This document shows, piece after piece, positions 25,430 to 33,789 of a DNA stretch of 33,789 nucleotides (positions are counted from its first letter, which is position 1; each line of letters opens with the position of its first letter). The position numbers and the translations under genes are program-made. The DNA is from Planctomycetota bacterium. GTDB taxonomy: Bacteria > Planctomycetota > Planctomycetia > Pirellulales > Pirellulaceae. The notes under the pieces were generated by a model, which saw only the letters and a program-made list of their open reading frames with translations, had not been told where the DNA came from and searched no databases. The stretch covers positions 1-33,789 of the forward strand of contig QWPJ01000115.1 of NCBI GenBank assembly GCA_003671195.1. The letters run 5' to 3'.

Positions 25430-27589
25430 CTAGAATTGGCTCGATTGAAACCGCTTGCGCAAACTAGCTCTAAGCCAGATCGCCGTTTGATTCAGTACCG
25501 TCACGATCGAAAGCAACAACAATGTCGCGGTGAAAACCATCGGCTTGGCCGCTTCGCTGTTCTGGCTCTGAAAACCCAACGAATAAATCTGAAAACCCAA
25601 ATGCATAAACGATCGCGATCCATGCAAAAACGGAAACTCACCATCGAGCGGCAACTCGGTGGCCAATGGGATCGCACCGACGAGCATCATCGGTGCGACC
25701 TCCCCTGCCCCCCTGGCCATCGCCAAAATAAATCCGGTGATGATCCCAGGCCTTGCATACGGCAAAACAATCCGATGGATCGTCTGCCACTTGCCAGCCC
25801 CGCAAGCATACGAACCCTCGCGAAGCGAATTCGGAACCGCTGACAATGCCTCCTCGGTCGCCACAATCACCACCGGCAATGTCAAAAGCGACAAGGTCAA
25901 CGCGGCCCACAAAAGACACCCCTTGCCAAACGTCGGATTGGGCAACTGCGCTTCGTAAAAACCATGAAAATGAGGCGACTTGACCAACAACCATACGATC
26001 AGCCCAAGCGTCAAAAGCCAAAGCAAGCCTGCCGACCAGCTAAGCACCGTTCGCAACGGGGAACGACGAGCCTCTGCTTGCCCCGAAAAGATCGATACGG
26101 CAAAAGCAATCAAACCTACAATCGCCAATCCACCCAGAGCCGAAAACCAAGCGGCACTCGGCCAAGGCTCGAATCCCGCCTTGATCGGCCCTCCATCGAT
26201 ATAACCACCAACGATGTAACAAAAAAAAGACAATCCAAACACTCCGTAGACAATGCTCGGAACCCCCGCCAAATTGTTGATGCTGATGCGTATGACACTC
26301 AACAACCAACCGCTCTTGGCATACTCCCGCATATACAACGCCGCCAATACGCCAAAAGGCATTACCGCCAACGACATGACAATCGTCATGACCACCGTTC
26401 CCCATATCGCCGGGAAAAAGCCCCCCTCCATTCCCGCCTCTCGTGGGTCCCCCGACAAAAACTCCCACCATCGACTCGCATAGACCCCAAGCCTCTGGAA
26501 AATCCCCAAACGGTTGGTAGGGAAAAACCGCACCATATCCGCCAACAGTATCGAATGCTCCCGAAACGCTTCAACCGAAACTCGACCATCCTCCAACCGA
26601 CGGATCATCAATCGCCTTGTCGGCTCTCCCGGAATCGTCACCTTGCACACAAGCCGCTGGTCTTCCACCCCTGGCTCGCTCAGTCCGCCATCGCCCATCG
26701 GCTCTGCGCTGAATGAAAGTCCCGATGAATCCTTGGCCGCACCGAGAAGTTCGGCCAACCCAGTCGGATCCCTCAGACGACCAGCCCTCAAGTCCGCCCA
26801 GTCAGCCGTGATCGTACCGAGCGGATCGAGGATCGGGAGTTCAAAAACCACGGTCCGCTCGGCGCGCTGAGCTTCAAGCCCAGCGATCCGATCGTTGATC
26901 TCCACCATCGTCTCATCAGCCTGCCGGTTTCGCAGCCCAAGATTCGAAACCGCATCACGGGCCGACGGACTCAAACCCTCGAGCGATCCTGTTTCTGCAG
27001 CTCGTTGAAGATCGATCTTCTCTGCAAGCTCCACACGCCGGATCCCCAATCGCGCCTCAGCGATATGCTGGTCGATCCGCTTAAGCTCGTTCTTGGCTTC
27101 CCCCAACTCCCGATCGATCTTTGCCGTCTGACGCATCCCCTCGTGAACCACTCGAACAAAATCCTCCGGATCCGCTTGGGACCACGAAAGCTGCTTGGGA
27201 AAACCGTACAGATTCCCCCACTCCTTGCGCTCGACCAACCATAAATCCGGCGCGAGCCAACCGGATTGCTCGACCAACTCAGAGCTCGAGACATAAGCGA
27301 AATGCTGATTGGAAACATCATAATTTCCAGTCCGTAAATAAAGCGTATCCTGGCCCTCAAGCGACGCTTTCGCGTAAAGCTCACCACCGACGAGCGTGCC
27401 GTCTTTTCGACCATAAATCGAATAAGTTCGCGGCCAGAGTGTCCAGAGCCCCTGCCAAAGCACAAAGGCAAGCAGCGAAACAATCATCAAACACGCAATC
27501 GCAAACATCCCCCCGGAGAGCCACACCATGGGCTCGCCCTGAGCTGCAATTTGCGAGCGCGCAGAACGTCGAATGCTCGATCGAATCAT
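25430..27589 (-). CDS. pstA: phosphate ABC transporter permease PstA, enlarged
   Basis: The protein has 719 residues, against roughly 280-300 for common PstA proteins. After a first membrane segment (about 22-47) comes a large region (about 50-385), probably outside the cytoplasm. It contains a coiled coil near 150-240 ([20 protein letters not shown] and following). The permease core starts near 390 ([20 protein letters not shown]). It includes [15 protein letters not shown] and the EAA-type loop [20 protein letters not shown]. An additional charged stretch with extra membrane segments lies near 485-560. The start ATG overlaps the pstC stop (ATGA), a sign of translational coupling. Family and operon place make the call firm; the role of the added domain is unknown. 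Confidence 0.93.
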   Translation of the reverse strand: MIRSSIRRSARSQIAAQGEPMVWLSGGMFAIACLMIVSLLAFVLWQGLWTLWPRTYSIYGRKDGTLVGGELYAKASLEGQDTLYLRTGNYDVSNQHFAYVSSSELVEQSGWLAPDLWLVERKEWGNLYGFPKQLSWSQADPEDFVRVVHEGMRQTAKIDRELGEAKNELKRIDQHIAEARLGIRRVELAEKIDLQRAAETGSLEGLSPSARDAVSNLGLRNRQADETMVEINDRIAGLEAQRAERTVVFELPILDPLGTITADWADLRAGRLRDPTGLAELLGAAKDSSGLSFSAEPMGDGGLSEPGVEDQRLVCKVTIPGEPTRRLMIRRLEDGRVSVEAFREHSILLADMVRFFPTNRLGIFQRLGVYASRWWEFLSGDPREAGMEGGFFPAIWGTVVMTIVMSLAVMPFGVLAALYMREYAKSGWLLSVIRISINNLAGVPSIVYGVFGLSFFCYIVGGYIDGGPIKAGFEPWPSAAWFSALGGLAIVGLIAFAVSIFSGQAEARRSPLRTVLSWSAGLLWLLTLGLIVWLLVKSPHFHGFYEAQLPNPTFGKGCLLWAALTLSLLTLPVVIVATEEALSAVPNSLREGSYACGAGKWQTIHRIVLPYARPGIITGFILAMARGAGEVAPMMLVGAIPLATELPLDGEFPFLHGSRSFMHLGFQIYSLGFQSQNSEAAKPMVFTATLLLLSIVTVLNQTAIWLRASLRKRFQSSQF

Positions 27590-30282
27590 AGTTGGTAAGC
27601 CCGCTTGCGAAACCGCATCCGAACCCACTCCGCACAAGTGTTCGCAACAAGAGTGAATATAAACAACAACAGGGCCGCTAGAAATAGCGTGTGGTAATGG
27701 GTCGAACCCCGGGCCGCCTCAGGCAACTCCGTGGCAAGCGTCGCCGATAAAGTGCGGTACCCATTGAACGGGTTCCAGTCCATCAGCGGGGTATTGCCCG
27801 CCGCCATGAGGACCACCATCGTCTCTCCTATCGCACGCCCAAATCCGATCATCAACGCGCTAAACAATCCACTCATCGCCGTCGGTACCACCACCCGAAT
27901 CGTCGTCTGCCAGACCGTCGCACCGCACCCCAACGAGGCGCTCCGCAAATGCTGTGGAACCGATTGCAAGGCATCGTCTGCCAATGTGTAAACCAACGGG
28001 ATGATCGCAAAACCCAATATGCCGCCCACCAGCAGGGCGTTGCGCTCTTGATACGCACCGAGCAATCCACGCCTCGCATCCCAATCGAATCCGGTAAACA
28101 ACGTGGCGATAAGAAACGCCAGGAATAACACGGAAAGCGAGGCGACAAAAAATAGCAACGTCTGCCACACGGCGCGACCTTCGAATCCCGTCCGTCGCGA
28201 TACCCAATCGAGTGCCCCAGCCATGGGTCCAGAAAAGAGCCAAACAACCCCCACGACCGACAGCGGAATCATCAACAGAAACCAACCTGGCCAACTCGAT
28301 TGCTGCGGATCGCTAAGCCATGATTGCATCGAGGAACCAAAAAGCCAACCCTCCAAAGGACCCGAGACCCAAACCGCTACGAGGATCGCAAGCGGTGGAA
28401 TCATGAAAATCAACGGCAGTCGGTACCTTCGCCATGGAATCGATCGCTCGGTCGGGATCAAAATCCATAGGTGAGCCGCCAACACAAAGAAAAACAAAAT
28501 CATCCCGACCGATAACAACACCACAAAAAGCGAATCCCGCATGATCGGCGCCAAAACCATCGCTCCGATAAACCCCAGAACAACACTCGGTACGCTGGCC
28601 ATGAGCTCAATCAATGGCTTAAATCGCGACCTCCAAGTATTGCTCAGGAACTCACTTCCAAAGATCGCCGCTAAAATCGCGATCGGAGCGGCGATAAGCA
28701 TCGAATAAAACGTCGCCTTGAGCGTCCCGAATATCAACGGGATCAAACTCAATTTGGGCTCCCCCTGCGAACTACCAGTACTGCTCTGCCAGACATAACT
28801 CGGCTCGGGGTAACCCTCGTACCACTGAGGCGTAAAGAAACTCGCAAACGATGCCTCCGGATAATCTCCCCGCACCCAAAACCGCTTGAATCCTTCGTCG
28901 CTACATACGAGCAACTCCCTGCCAGAACGCGTAAACTGCATTCGATACTCATCACCCAATTCGATGGGATCCAACTGAGCTAGCAGACGCTCCGAGGTCA
29001 CATGCACGATCTTCAATCCACCCACCTTGTCGGCCACCGCAACGAGTCGATGCGTCGGAGACGATGCGATCGATTGGATCGCAGCGTTGGAACACAAGAT
29101 GCGATGGATCGTTCGCAAATCCCTACCCGAATCGCTCGTCGTCAATGACACCGCCTCGATCTCACCTCCCTGGCTTCCTAACATCCATGTCGAACGCCCA
29201 AGCAGCGGCTCACTGGCCGACAGTGCACTCCACTGCGCCGTATGAGTCGTGTACCGATCGATCGGGGTCAGAACGCCGTTGGCTCCAAGCTCCCAGCGAA
29301 CCACCTTGCCACTCGAATCGACACTTTGCACCGAGTCTTCCAATCCGCCAATCATCAAACCCACGGGACTCATAGCGACCGACGAATCCTCGCCTAGCCC
29401 ACCGGATTCGGCTCGCCATATCTCCACACTCTGCTTGGGCTTGCCCCCCAAACCACCAAGCTGCCTTTCGATTTGCCCAACGGCGATTTGACCCGCACTG
29501 CAAGTAGCCCAGGTCCCCTTTTGGGACGAAGCAAAAAGCGATCCGTCAGAAGTCCAGACCCAATCGATCCTCTCGATGGGCTTGGTGTGAACGGCAATCG
29601 GGTCCAAGTACTGTGCATCGGCAAACTTGACCTTGCGAACCAAACCCGGCGATGTGATGCGATAGACAGTCCGATCGCGCACGAATGCAGATTCCTGAGA
29701 GCTTGAACCCAACGCGCCTGCAAGCTCCCCATCGAGGTCCGATATCGACGAATATCCCACTTCGACCGCCCATAGAATCGCTCGCACCGAGCCATCCTCA
29801 AGCCCCAAAAGCACCGATCGATGCTGATCGTCCAACTTGGCCACCGAAGCTCGAATCGCTTTCCCAGACCCAACCTGCTCAGGTGGGACGATCCTTTCAA
29901 GATGCGTGCCGTCAGCCAAACTGTAAACATCCAAACTCTGATCCGGACGCACAATCCAAACCAACTCGGAATACTCGTCGGTTCCAAAAGCAAGCGCCTG
30001 GCTTTCACCGGAAACGACAGTCTGCCCCTCGACCGAGGAAAACCGGACCTCGCGATCGAATGCCAACTCGCTTTTGCCAAACAAAGGAATCACATTCGCC
30101 AACAGCACCAAGACCACCAACAGGACCACGATGATCGTTCCGATACCACCGATGGTGATGACCGCTTTGGCAATCCGATCCGTCCAATAGACTCCTGGAC
30201 GCGAAGAGCGATCGCGACGATGCACGCGTCGACTCAATTCCACTTGCTCGCCTTCGGATGGAGTGCTGATGATGTCCGCCAA
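27586..30282 (-). CDS. pstC: phosphate ABC transporter permease PstC with large N-terminal insert
   Basis: The protein has 898 residues, against roughly 300-320 for ordinary PstC. A membrane segment at about 39-67 is followed by some 430 residues. These have repeated beta-strand character and WD40/propeller-like phrases (SVDSSGKVVRWELGANGV, QSIASSPTHRLVAVADKVGG). The permease core starts near 505 (LSLIPLIFGTLKATFYSMLI). It carries LMASVPSVVLGFIGA and the EAA-type loop LRSASLGCGATVWQTTIRVV, and a further insert lies near 610-700. No ATG is available at the front; the start used is the TTG at 30282, 21 bp after the pstS stop and in the same frame. A GTG at codon 14 is an alternative. The stop overlaps pstA. 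Confidence 0.92.
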   Translation of the reverse strand: MADIISTPSEGEQVELSRRVHRRDRSSRPGVYWTDRIAKAVITIGGIGTIIVVLLVVLVLLANVIPLFGKSELAFDREVRFSSVEGQTVVSGESQALAFGTDEYSELVWIVRPDQSLDVYSLADGTHLERIVPPEQVGSGKAIRASVAKLDDQHRSVLLGLEDGSVRAILWAVEVGYSSISDLDGELAGALGSSSQESAFVRDRTVYRITSPGLVRKVKFADAQYLDPIAVHTKPIERIDWVWTSDGSLFASSQKGTWATCSAGQIAVGQIERQLGGLGGKPKQSVEIWRAESGGLGEDSSVAMSPVGLMIGGLEDSVQSVDSSGKVVRWELGANGVLTPIDRYTTHTAQWSALSASEPLLGRSTWMLGSQGGEIEAVSLTTSDSGRDLRTIHRILCSNAAIQSIASSPTHRLVAVADKVGGLKIVHVTSERLLAQLDPIELGDEYRMQFTRSGRELLVCSDEGFKRFWVRGDYPEASFASFFTPQWYEGYPEPSYVWQSSTGSSQGEPKLSLIPLIFGTLKATFYSMLIAAPIAILAAIFGSEFLSNTWRSRFKPLIELMASVPSVVLGFIGAMVLAPIMRDSLFVVLLSVGMILFFFVLAAHLWILIPTERSIPWRRYRLPLIFMIPPLAILVAVWVSGPLEGWLFGSSMQSWLSDPQQSSWPGWFLLMIPLSVVGVVWLFSGPMAGALDWVSRRTGFEGRAVWQTLLFFVASLSVLFLAFLIATLFTGFDWDARRGLLGAYQERNALLVGGILGFAIIPLVYTLADDALQSVPQHLRSASLGCGATVWQTTIRVVVPTAMSGLFSALMIGFGRAIGETMVVLMAAGNTPLMDWNPFNGYRTLSATLATELPEAARGSTHYHTLFLAALLLFIFTLVANTCAEWVRMRFRKRAYQL

Positions 30283-30303
30283 ACTATCGTTAAAGAACAG
30301 TTC

Positions 30304-31320
30304 CTAAGGGTCGATGCCCAGCAACTTCAAAGCCTTGGCTGCTGTAGGCGCATCGACGGGAAATGACCCCTCCTTAATCACCAACTCTTGACCCTCCTGG
30401 CTGAATATGAACCTCAAAAACTCCCGTCGTACCGGATCGAGCTTGCTACCAGGCTTGTGATTGATCGCCAAATACAAATACCTTGCCAGCGGGTAATCGC
30501 CGCTGTATGCATGCTCGGCCGTCGGCGCAAAGGCCTTCTGACCCGGCTTGGTCGCCAACGAGAGCGTTTTGACCGAAGCCGTCTTAAACCCTACACCGCT
30601 GTAGCCGATCGCAAAGGGATTCTCACCGACAGACTGAATCACCGCTGTGCTGCCCGGCTGCTCATTGACCAAATCGCCGTAGTCGCCATTGCCCAGCACT
30701 TTTTCTTTGAAGAAACCGTAAGTCCCCGAGGCTGCGTTTCTTCCGAACATCGCGACATTGGCCGTTTCGTACTTGCCGGTTAAACCCAAATCTCCCCACT
30801 GATCGATCGGATCGCCACCGAGCTTGCGGGTGCTCGAAAAGATCGAATCGAGCTGAGGCAACGATATCTCGCTAAGCGGATTGTCTCGATGTACATAGAC
30901 GGCCAGCAAATCGATCGCCGTAGGAATCATCATCGGCTTATAGCCAAACTTCTTCTCGAAATCCGCGATTTCATTGCTCTTGGCGTCGCGACTCATGGGA
31001 CCAAAACTTGAGGCTCCCTCGATCAACGCAGGCATCGCTTTCGATGAACCTTGACCCTCGACCTCGGTCCGTACACCCTTGTAGTAACCCTTGAACTTCT
31101 CCGTCCAAAGCAACATCAGCGGATTCATCGAATCGGATCCTACACTCTTGAGCTGCCCCGATACACCCGGGACCGAGCGATAAGGCTTCAATGCAGGATC
31201 GACAGCCAACTGCCCGAGCGCCTCTAAGCTCAGAAACCAAGCTGCCAAGCAGACCATTGCCCCCACGAAAACGAACCTTTCGGTGGACTTGAGCAACCCG
31301 AATCCAAACGTCTTTTGCAT
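30304..31320 (-). CDS. pstS: phosphate ABC transporter substrate-binding protein
   Basis: The protein has 338 residues. A signal peptide (about 1-36, FVFVGAMVCLAAWFLSLEALG) directs export. Phosphate-contact segments of the PstS type are visible: SVGSDSMNPLM, EGQGSSKAMPALIEG and NAASGTYGFF. Towards the C-terminus YLYLAINHKPG and FLRFIFSQEGQELV are family-like. The ATG at 31320 has GAGGAG eight bases upstream; an in-frame start at 31497 would put a charged sequence before the signal peptide. It is the first gene of pstSCAB and divergent from the isomerase gene. I saw no clear Pho box in the 204-bp divergent gap. Confidence 0.95.
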   Translation of the reverse strand: MQKTFGFGLLKSTERFVFVGAMVCLAAWFLSLEALGQLAVDPALKPYRSVPGVSGQLKSVGSDSMNPLMLLWTEKFKGYYKGVRTEVEGQGSSKAMPALIEGASSFGPMSRDAKSNEIADFEKKFGYKPMMIPTAIDLLAVYVHRDNPLSEISLPQLDSIFSSTRKLGGDPIDQWGDLGLTGKYETANVAMFGRNAASGTYGFFKEKVLGNGDYGDLVNEQPGSTAVIQSVGENPFAIGYSGVGFKTASVKTLSLATKPGQKAFAPTAEHAYSGDYPLARYLYLAINHKPGSKLDPVRREFLRFIFSQEGQELVIKEGSFPVDAPTAAKALKLLGIDP

Positions 31321-31524
31321 CGTCTTTCTCCTCGGCTTTCGACTCCGGCTCTTGCAGCCAAAATCAAACCGTCCTGTGCGACCAATCACGAATAATTCTC
31401 TTTGTTCCAAGCTCCGAATCCAGTATCCTCTTGAAGATAACCAGTTCCGACGCGTCGGGGGAGATTTTCGTTCAAGCCCGACGAATGGACCAGCCAACCA
31501 ATATGAAGATACTGCTAAGAATTG

Positions 31525-32352
31525 ATGAACGAAACCGCAATTAAATCCTCAATCACGTTCTCAGCCGTCCCCGAAGCCCAGGGCGGACCGTTTGTTTACT
31601 GGGGTTCGCTTGAGGAAAGCATGCGATCGGCCAAAGTTATTGGTTTCGACGCGATCGAAATCTTCCCACCGAGCCCAGATTACTTCCAAACCGTCGACGC
31701 CAGGACGCTTGCCCGGCAAATCGGCTTGGAAATCGCCGCCGTCGGGACAGGGGCCGGTTGGCTAAAGCACAAACTCTCGCTGGCCGACGCCGATCCACAA
31801 GTCCGAACTCGTGCCATGGAATTCCTAACCTCCATGCTCGTCGTGGCCACGCAACTGGGGGCTCCGATGATCATCGGCTCGATGCAAGGACGATCGGGAC
31901 CGGGGGTGAGCAAGAATCAGGCCAAGGAGTTCCTGCGAGAGGGGCTCGAGCGACTCGACGCCCAAGCCAAAGCGATCGGGGGTCAGATCCTCTACGAACC
32001 CCTGAATCGCTACGAGACTGACCAGTGCAATACGCTGGCCCAAGGAACCGAACTGATCGGTGGGCTCTCCTGCACCAAATTGCTCGCAGACTGGTTCCAC
32101 ATGAACATCGAGGAAGCCGATATGGTCGAATCGATCCTCAAGGCCGGGACTGCGATCGGGCATGTTCACTTCGCCGATACCAATCGACTCGCCGTCGGCT
32201 CGGGTCACCTTTCGGTCCAACCGCTGATCGACGCTCTTGGCCAAATCGGCTACCGCGGATTTCTCAGCGCCGAAGTCTTCCCGCTGCCAGACTCCCAAAG
32301 TGCCGCCGAACGCACCATCCGCTCGTTCAAGCAGTCGGTCCGATCCGTCTGA
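31525..32352 (+). CDS. sugar phosphate isomerase/epimerase family TIM-barrel protein
   Basis: The protein has 275 residues of the xylose isomerase-like (AP endonuclease 2) TIM-barrel superfamily. The expected metal ligands are present: Glu158 (LYEPLNRYE), Asp189 (LLADWFHMNIEE), His215 (HVHFADTNR) and Glu250 (FLSAEVFPLP). Members include D-tagatose 3-epimerase, hydroxypyruvate isomerase and inosose or keto-sugar isomerases, and the substrate here cannot be told. The ATG at 31525 is preferred over the TTG one codon earlier. It is divergent from pstS with no evident functional link. A palindrome-rich gap follows it. Confidence 0.9.
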   Translation: MNETAIKSSITFSAVPEAQGGPFVYWGSLEESMRSAKVIGFDAIEIFPPSPDYFQTVDARTLARQIGLEIAAVGTGAGWLKHKLSLADADPQVRTRAMEFLTSMLVVATQLGAPMIIGSMQGRSGPGVSKNQAKEFLREGLERLDAQAKAIGGQILYEPLNRYETDQCNTLAQGTELIGGLSCTKLLADWFHMNIEEADMVESILKAGTAIGHVHFADTNRLAVGSGHLSVQPLIDALGQIGYRGFLSAEVFPLPDSQSAAERTIRSFKQSVRSV

Positions 32353-32392
32353 TTAAAACCGATCCAAAGCCAGCAAACCGCCCCCTCTGATC

Positions 32393-32524
32393 GGTGCCAG
32401 GCACAACGGCTGGGTACTCGGCCCGCCGATTGCTAGCATCTAGCTGCGTCTCAGGCAGGTGCCTGGCACCGGGTTGGCAGCAGTTTGCTAGCATCCGGGC
32501 ACGATTTGCAAAGGTGCCTGGCGC
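32393..32524. repeat. REP-like GTGCC(A/T)GGCAC palindromes with interleaved GCTAGCATC
   Basis: GGTGCCAGGCAC (32393-32404), GGTGCCTGGCACC (32458-32470) and GGTGCCTGGCGC (32513-32524) alternate with GCTAGCATC (32432-32440 and 32487-32495). The unit therefore repeats at about 55-65 bp. A fourth palindrome, GTGCCCGGCAC, is at 32727-32737. Palindromes of this sort often lie beside REP-associated tyrosine transposases, one of which follows. Confidence 0.7.
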
Positions 32525-32569
32525 GAATGGCACTGCACGAATGGCATTCCAGGTACGATTGGCTACTGG

Positions 32570-32620
32570 CTGCCGACGGCAGGCCACTTCCGATGGGTGC
32601 CAACCAATGCTAGCGGTTGG
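32570..32620. repeat. two further hairpins beside the palindrome array
   Basis: CTGCCGACGGCAG (32570-32582) is a compact hairpin. CCAACC (32600-32605) and GGTTGG (32615-32620) pair around AATGCTAGC, which again contains GCTAGC. Confidence 0.55.
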
Positions 32621-32976
32621 GCGATCTCACGAAGCCCGCCAGCCAGTTTGTGGCGTTTAGGCTCTAGCAGAAGGACATTTCCGGAGATTCAGGACTAAGA
32701 AACCCTACACCAAGCACCAGCAACAAGTGCCCGGCACGACAGATCCAGCGGATCTTGCCATAGGGAGTCGCACGAACGATAGAAGCCGAGTAAAGATGAG
32801 ATTTGGCCGTCGATCCCACAGTCGTCATCCCCTGAGCTTGCCGCCAAGCGCAACGGCCCTAGTCGCTGGTGCTTCAGCGTTCTGTCAGCCAATAAAGACT
32901 TGTTAGTTGTTTTTGTGCCATTCGTACCTAGTACAGGCTTGGCGGGATGTCACTAGGCAGAAGCTTTTATACTCAT

Positions 32977-33789
32977 CTAACTTGCCGTGCTCTTGCCGCT
33001 TGATTCCGACGTGCTCACGCGGATCTTGGCTCTTCGGAACCGACCGTTTTCCACATCGAACTCGACCGATTTCTGGCTGTAAAAAAGCTCAGAGTGCCTG
33101 CTGTATTTCGTCCACTTGCGACCCCTGCGCTGGGTCTCTTTACGCACCGACTCGGGATTCCCTACTCGACAACTCCTGCGGAAGATCCTCTTGTAGTCGG
33201 AAATCATCCAACGGATGTTCTCCGGGGCTACCCCGAGGGTCTTGGAGACTTCCATCAGTTCCTCCGAAGGCTCCTGCAACGAGGCATTCCCTGGTCTGTA
33301 TCGCAGAGACTCGTAGAGGATCTTGATGTATTGCTCGAGCGTTACATCCAGGAATCCTCTGTCGCTGGCTCGAAGCCCGCTCTTGCTCAAATGCGAATCG
33401 TTTGGATTGACCGATTGGTTTGCATCGATCGTCAGCTTTGCAATCCACGCGTCCTTGAGGACCATCCTCGGGTCGGCTTGCTTGCGGGCCGCTTCGATGC
33501 GTCTGCGTATCTCAGCCTTCGAGAGATCCTTGATATTCTCGGTCGCCTGAACATCGCAAATCGACACCTTGCCTAGCGCAAGACTCGGAGCCATCTGGTT
33601 TTGGCTGCCGAGTATCCTGGCTTGAATCGATGTGAAGTTCGAGCCCACAAGGCTCGACGCCATCGCTGCTCGAATGAGGTTTAGGTCCACGTAAGCGACA
33701 CAGACAAGGATCGCCAGGATATCCATGAGTCGCTGGGCTTGAAATCGATCTTCCCAGAAGTGCCCCTTGCGACCATCTTCCTTGTTTGC
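32977..33789 (-). CDS. IS200-like/REP-associated tyrosine transposase, N-terminus beyond window
   Basis: The frame is open to the right edge, so the 270 visible residues are the C-terminal part. They begin KGHFWEDRFQAQRLMDILAI and continue VAYVDLNLIRAAMA, matching the end of the Y1 transposase domain in the planctomycete branch. The Tyr of AYVDLN (codon 33691-33693) sits where the nucleophile is expected. The HUH metal site would lie beyond the edge. A long, charged C-terminal tail follows (ASDRGFLDVTLEQYIKILYE and onward), ending SGKSTAS. Enzymes of this type cut REP palindromes as single strands and are usually single-copy domesticated genes. The palindromes at 32393-32737 are probable substrates. 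Whether the gene is intact cannot be judged here. Confidence 0.75.
   Translation of the reverse strand, partial: ANKEDGRKGHFWEDRFQAQRLMDILAILVCVAYVDLNLIRAAMASSLVGSNFTSIQARILGSQNQMAPSLALGKVSICDVQATENIKDLSKAEIRRRIEAARKQADPRMVLKDAWIAKLTIDANQSVNPNDSHLSKSGLRASDRGFLDVTLEQYIKILYESLRYRPGNASLQEPSEELMEVSKTLGVAPENIRWMISDYKRIFRRSCRVGNPESVRKETQRRGRKWTKYSRHSELFYSQKSVEFDVENGRFRRAKIRVSTSESSGKSTAS

Larger units (their letters stand above)
32353..32976. other. 624-bp repeat-rich gap between isomerase and transposase
   Basis: No plausible gene is seen; the short open frames are repeat-driven. The first half holds GTGCC-type palindromes and GCTAGC-centred repeats, listed separately. The second half (32740-32976) shows no structure that I can name. 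Confidence 0.6.

Noticed and set aside
25964-26716. Rightward 250-residue open frame inside pstA
   Set aside because: It is a basic, low-complexity complement of the permease gene.

Overview
The window comes from a planctomycete, most likely of the Pirellulales/Pirellulaceae type. The evidence is a PSCyt1-DUF1549-DUF1553 (PSD1) protein at the left edge, a DUF1559 pseudopilin-like protein, a zinc-ribbon membrane protein of the lineage, a MerR protein with a degenerate B12-type sensor domain, oversized PstC and PstA permeases, and gtactc/gagtac-rich intergenic repeats. Gene density is high and most of the content is chromosomal housekeeping. No rRNA, tRNA, CRISPR array or prophage was seen.

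Layout. 1-2820 (-): 5' part of a PSD1 protein that runs off the left edge. 3096-4412 (+): lipoprotein of unknown function. 4510-5463 (-): MerR/B12-like regulator. Facing it across a 693-bp non-coding region are a sigma-70 family factor (6157-7398, +) and an SRPBCC-TIGR01777 epimerase (7415-8809, +). Next come a leftward group of recJ, a hydroxyproline-epimerase-like gene and a Nudix hydrolase (8821-12164), then a rightward group of a CCA/poly(A) nucleotidyltransferase and the serine pathway pair serC-serA (12217-16499). A YaiI-family gene and groES-groEL run leftward (16517-19298). A zinc-ribbon membrane protein and a STAS/HATPase partner-switching pair run rightward (19566-21465). A DUF1559 protein, an ACT-domain protein, a nitrilase-family amidohydrolase and the phosphate operon pstSCAB run leftward (21818-31320). 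A TIM-barrel sugar isomerase-like gene (31525-32352, +) is followed by a repeat-rich gap and the C-terminal part of a REP-associated tyrosine transposase at the right edge (32977-33789, -).

Regulation. The most unusual stretch is 5464-6156, between the MerR-like regulator and the sigma factor. Ten copies of the hexamer TGAACG (either strand) lie within about 390 bp, several as direct pairs 9, 12 or 14 bp apart. A near-perfect 24-bp inverted repeat abuts the regulator's start codon, and a hairpin with a T-tract lies in the presumed leader of the sigma gene. The regulator's B12-like domain has lost both histidines expected for cobalamin binding. Together these suggest an undescribed regulator/sigma circuit that may not use cobalamin.

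Repeats. Three convergent intergenic gaps hold REP-like elements. A gagtacgagtac-type element occurs at about 4408-4496 and again, inverted and expanded, at about 21479-21700. A separate GTGCC(N)GGCAC palindrome family occurs at 32393-32737 beside the transposase. Serine biosynthesis (serC, serA) and phosphate uptake (pstSCAB) are the two clear multi-gene pathways; neither phoU nor phoBR is present in the window.
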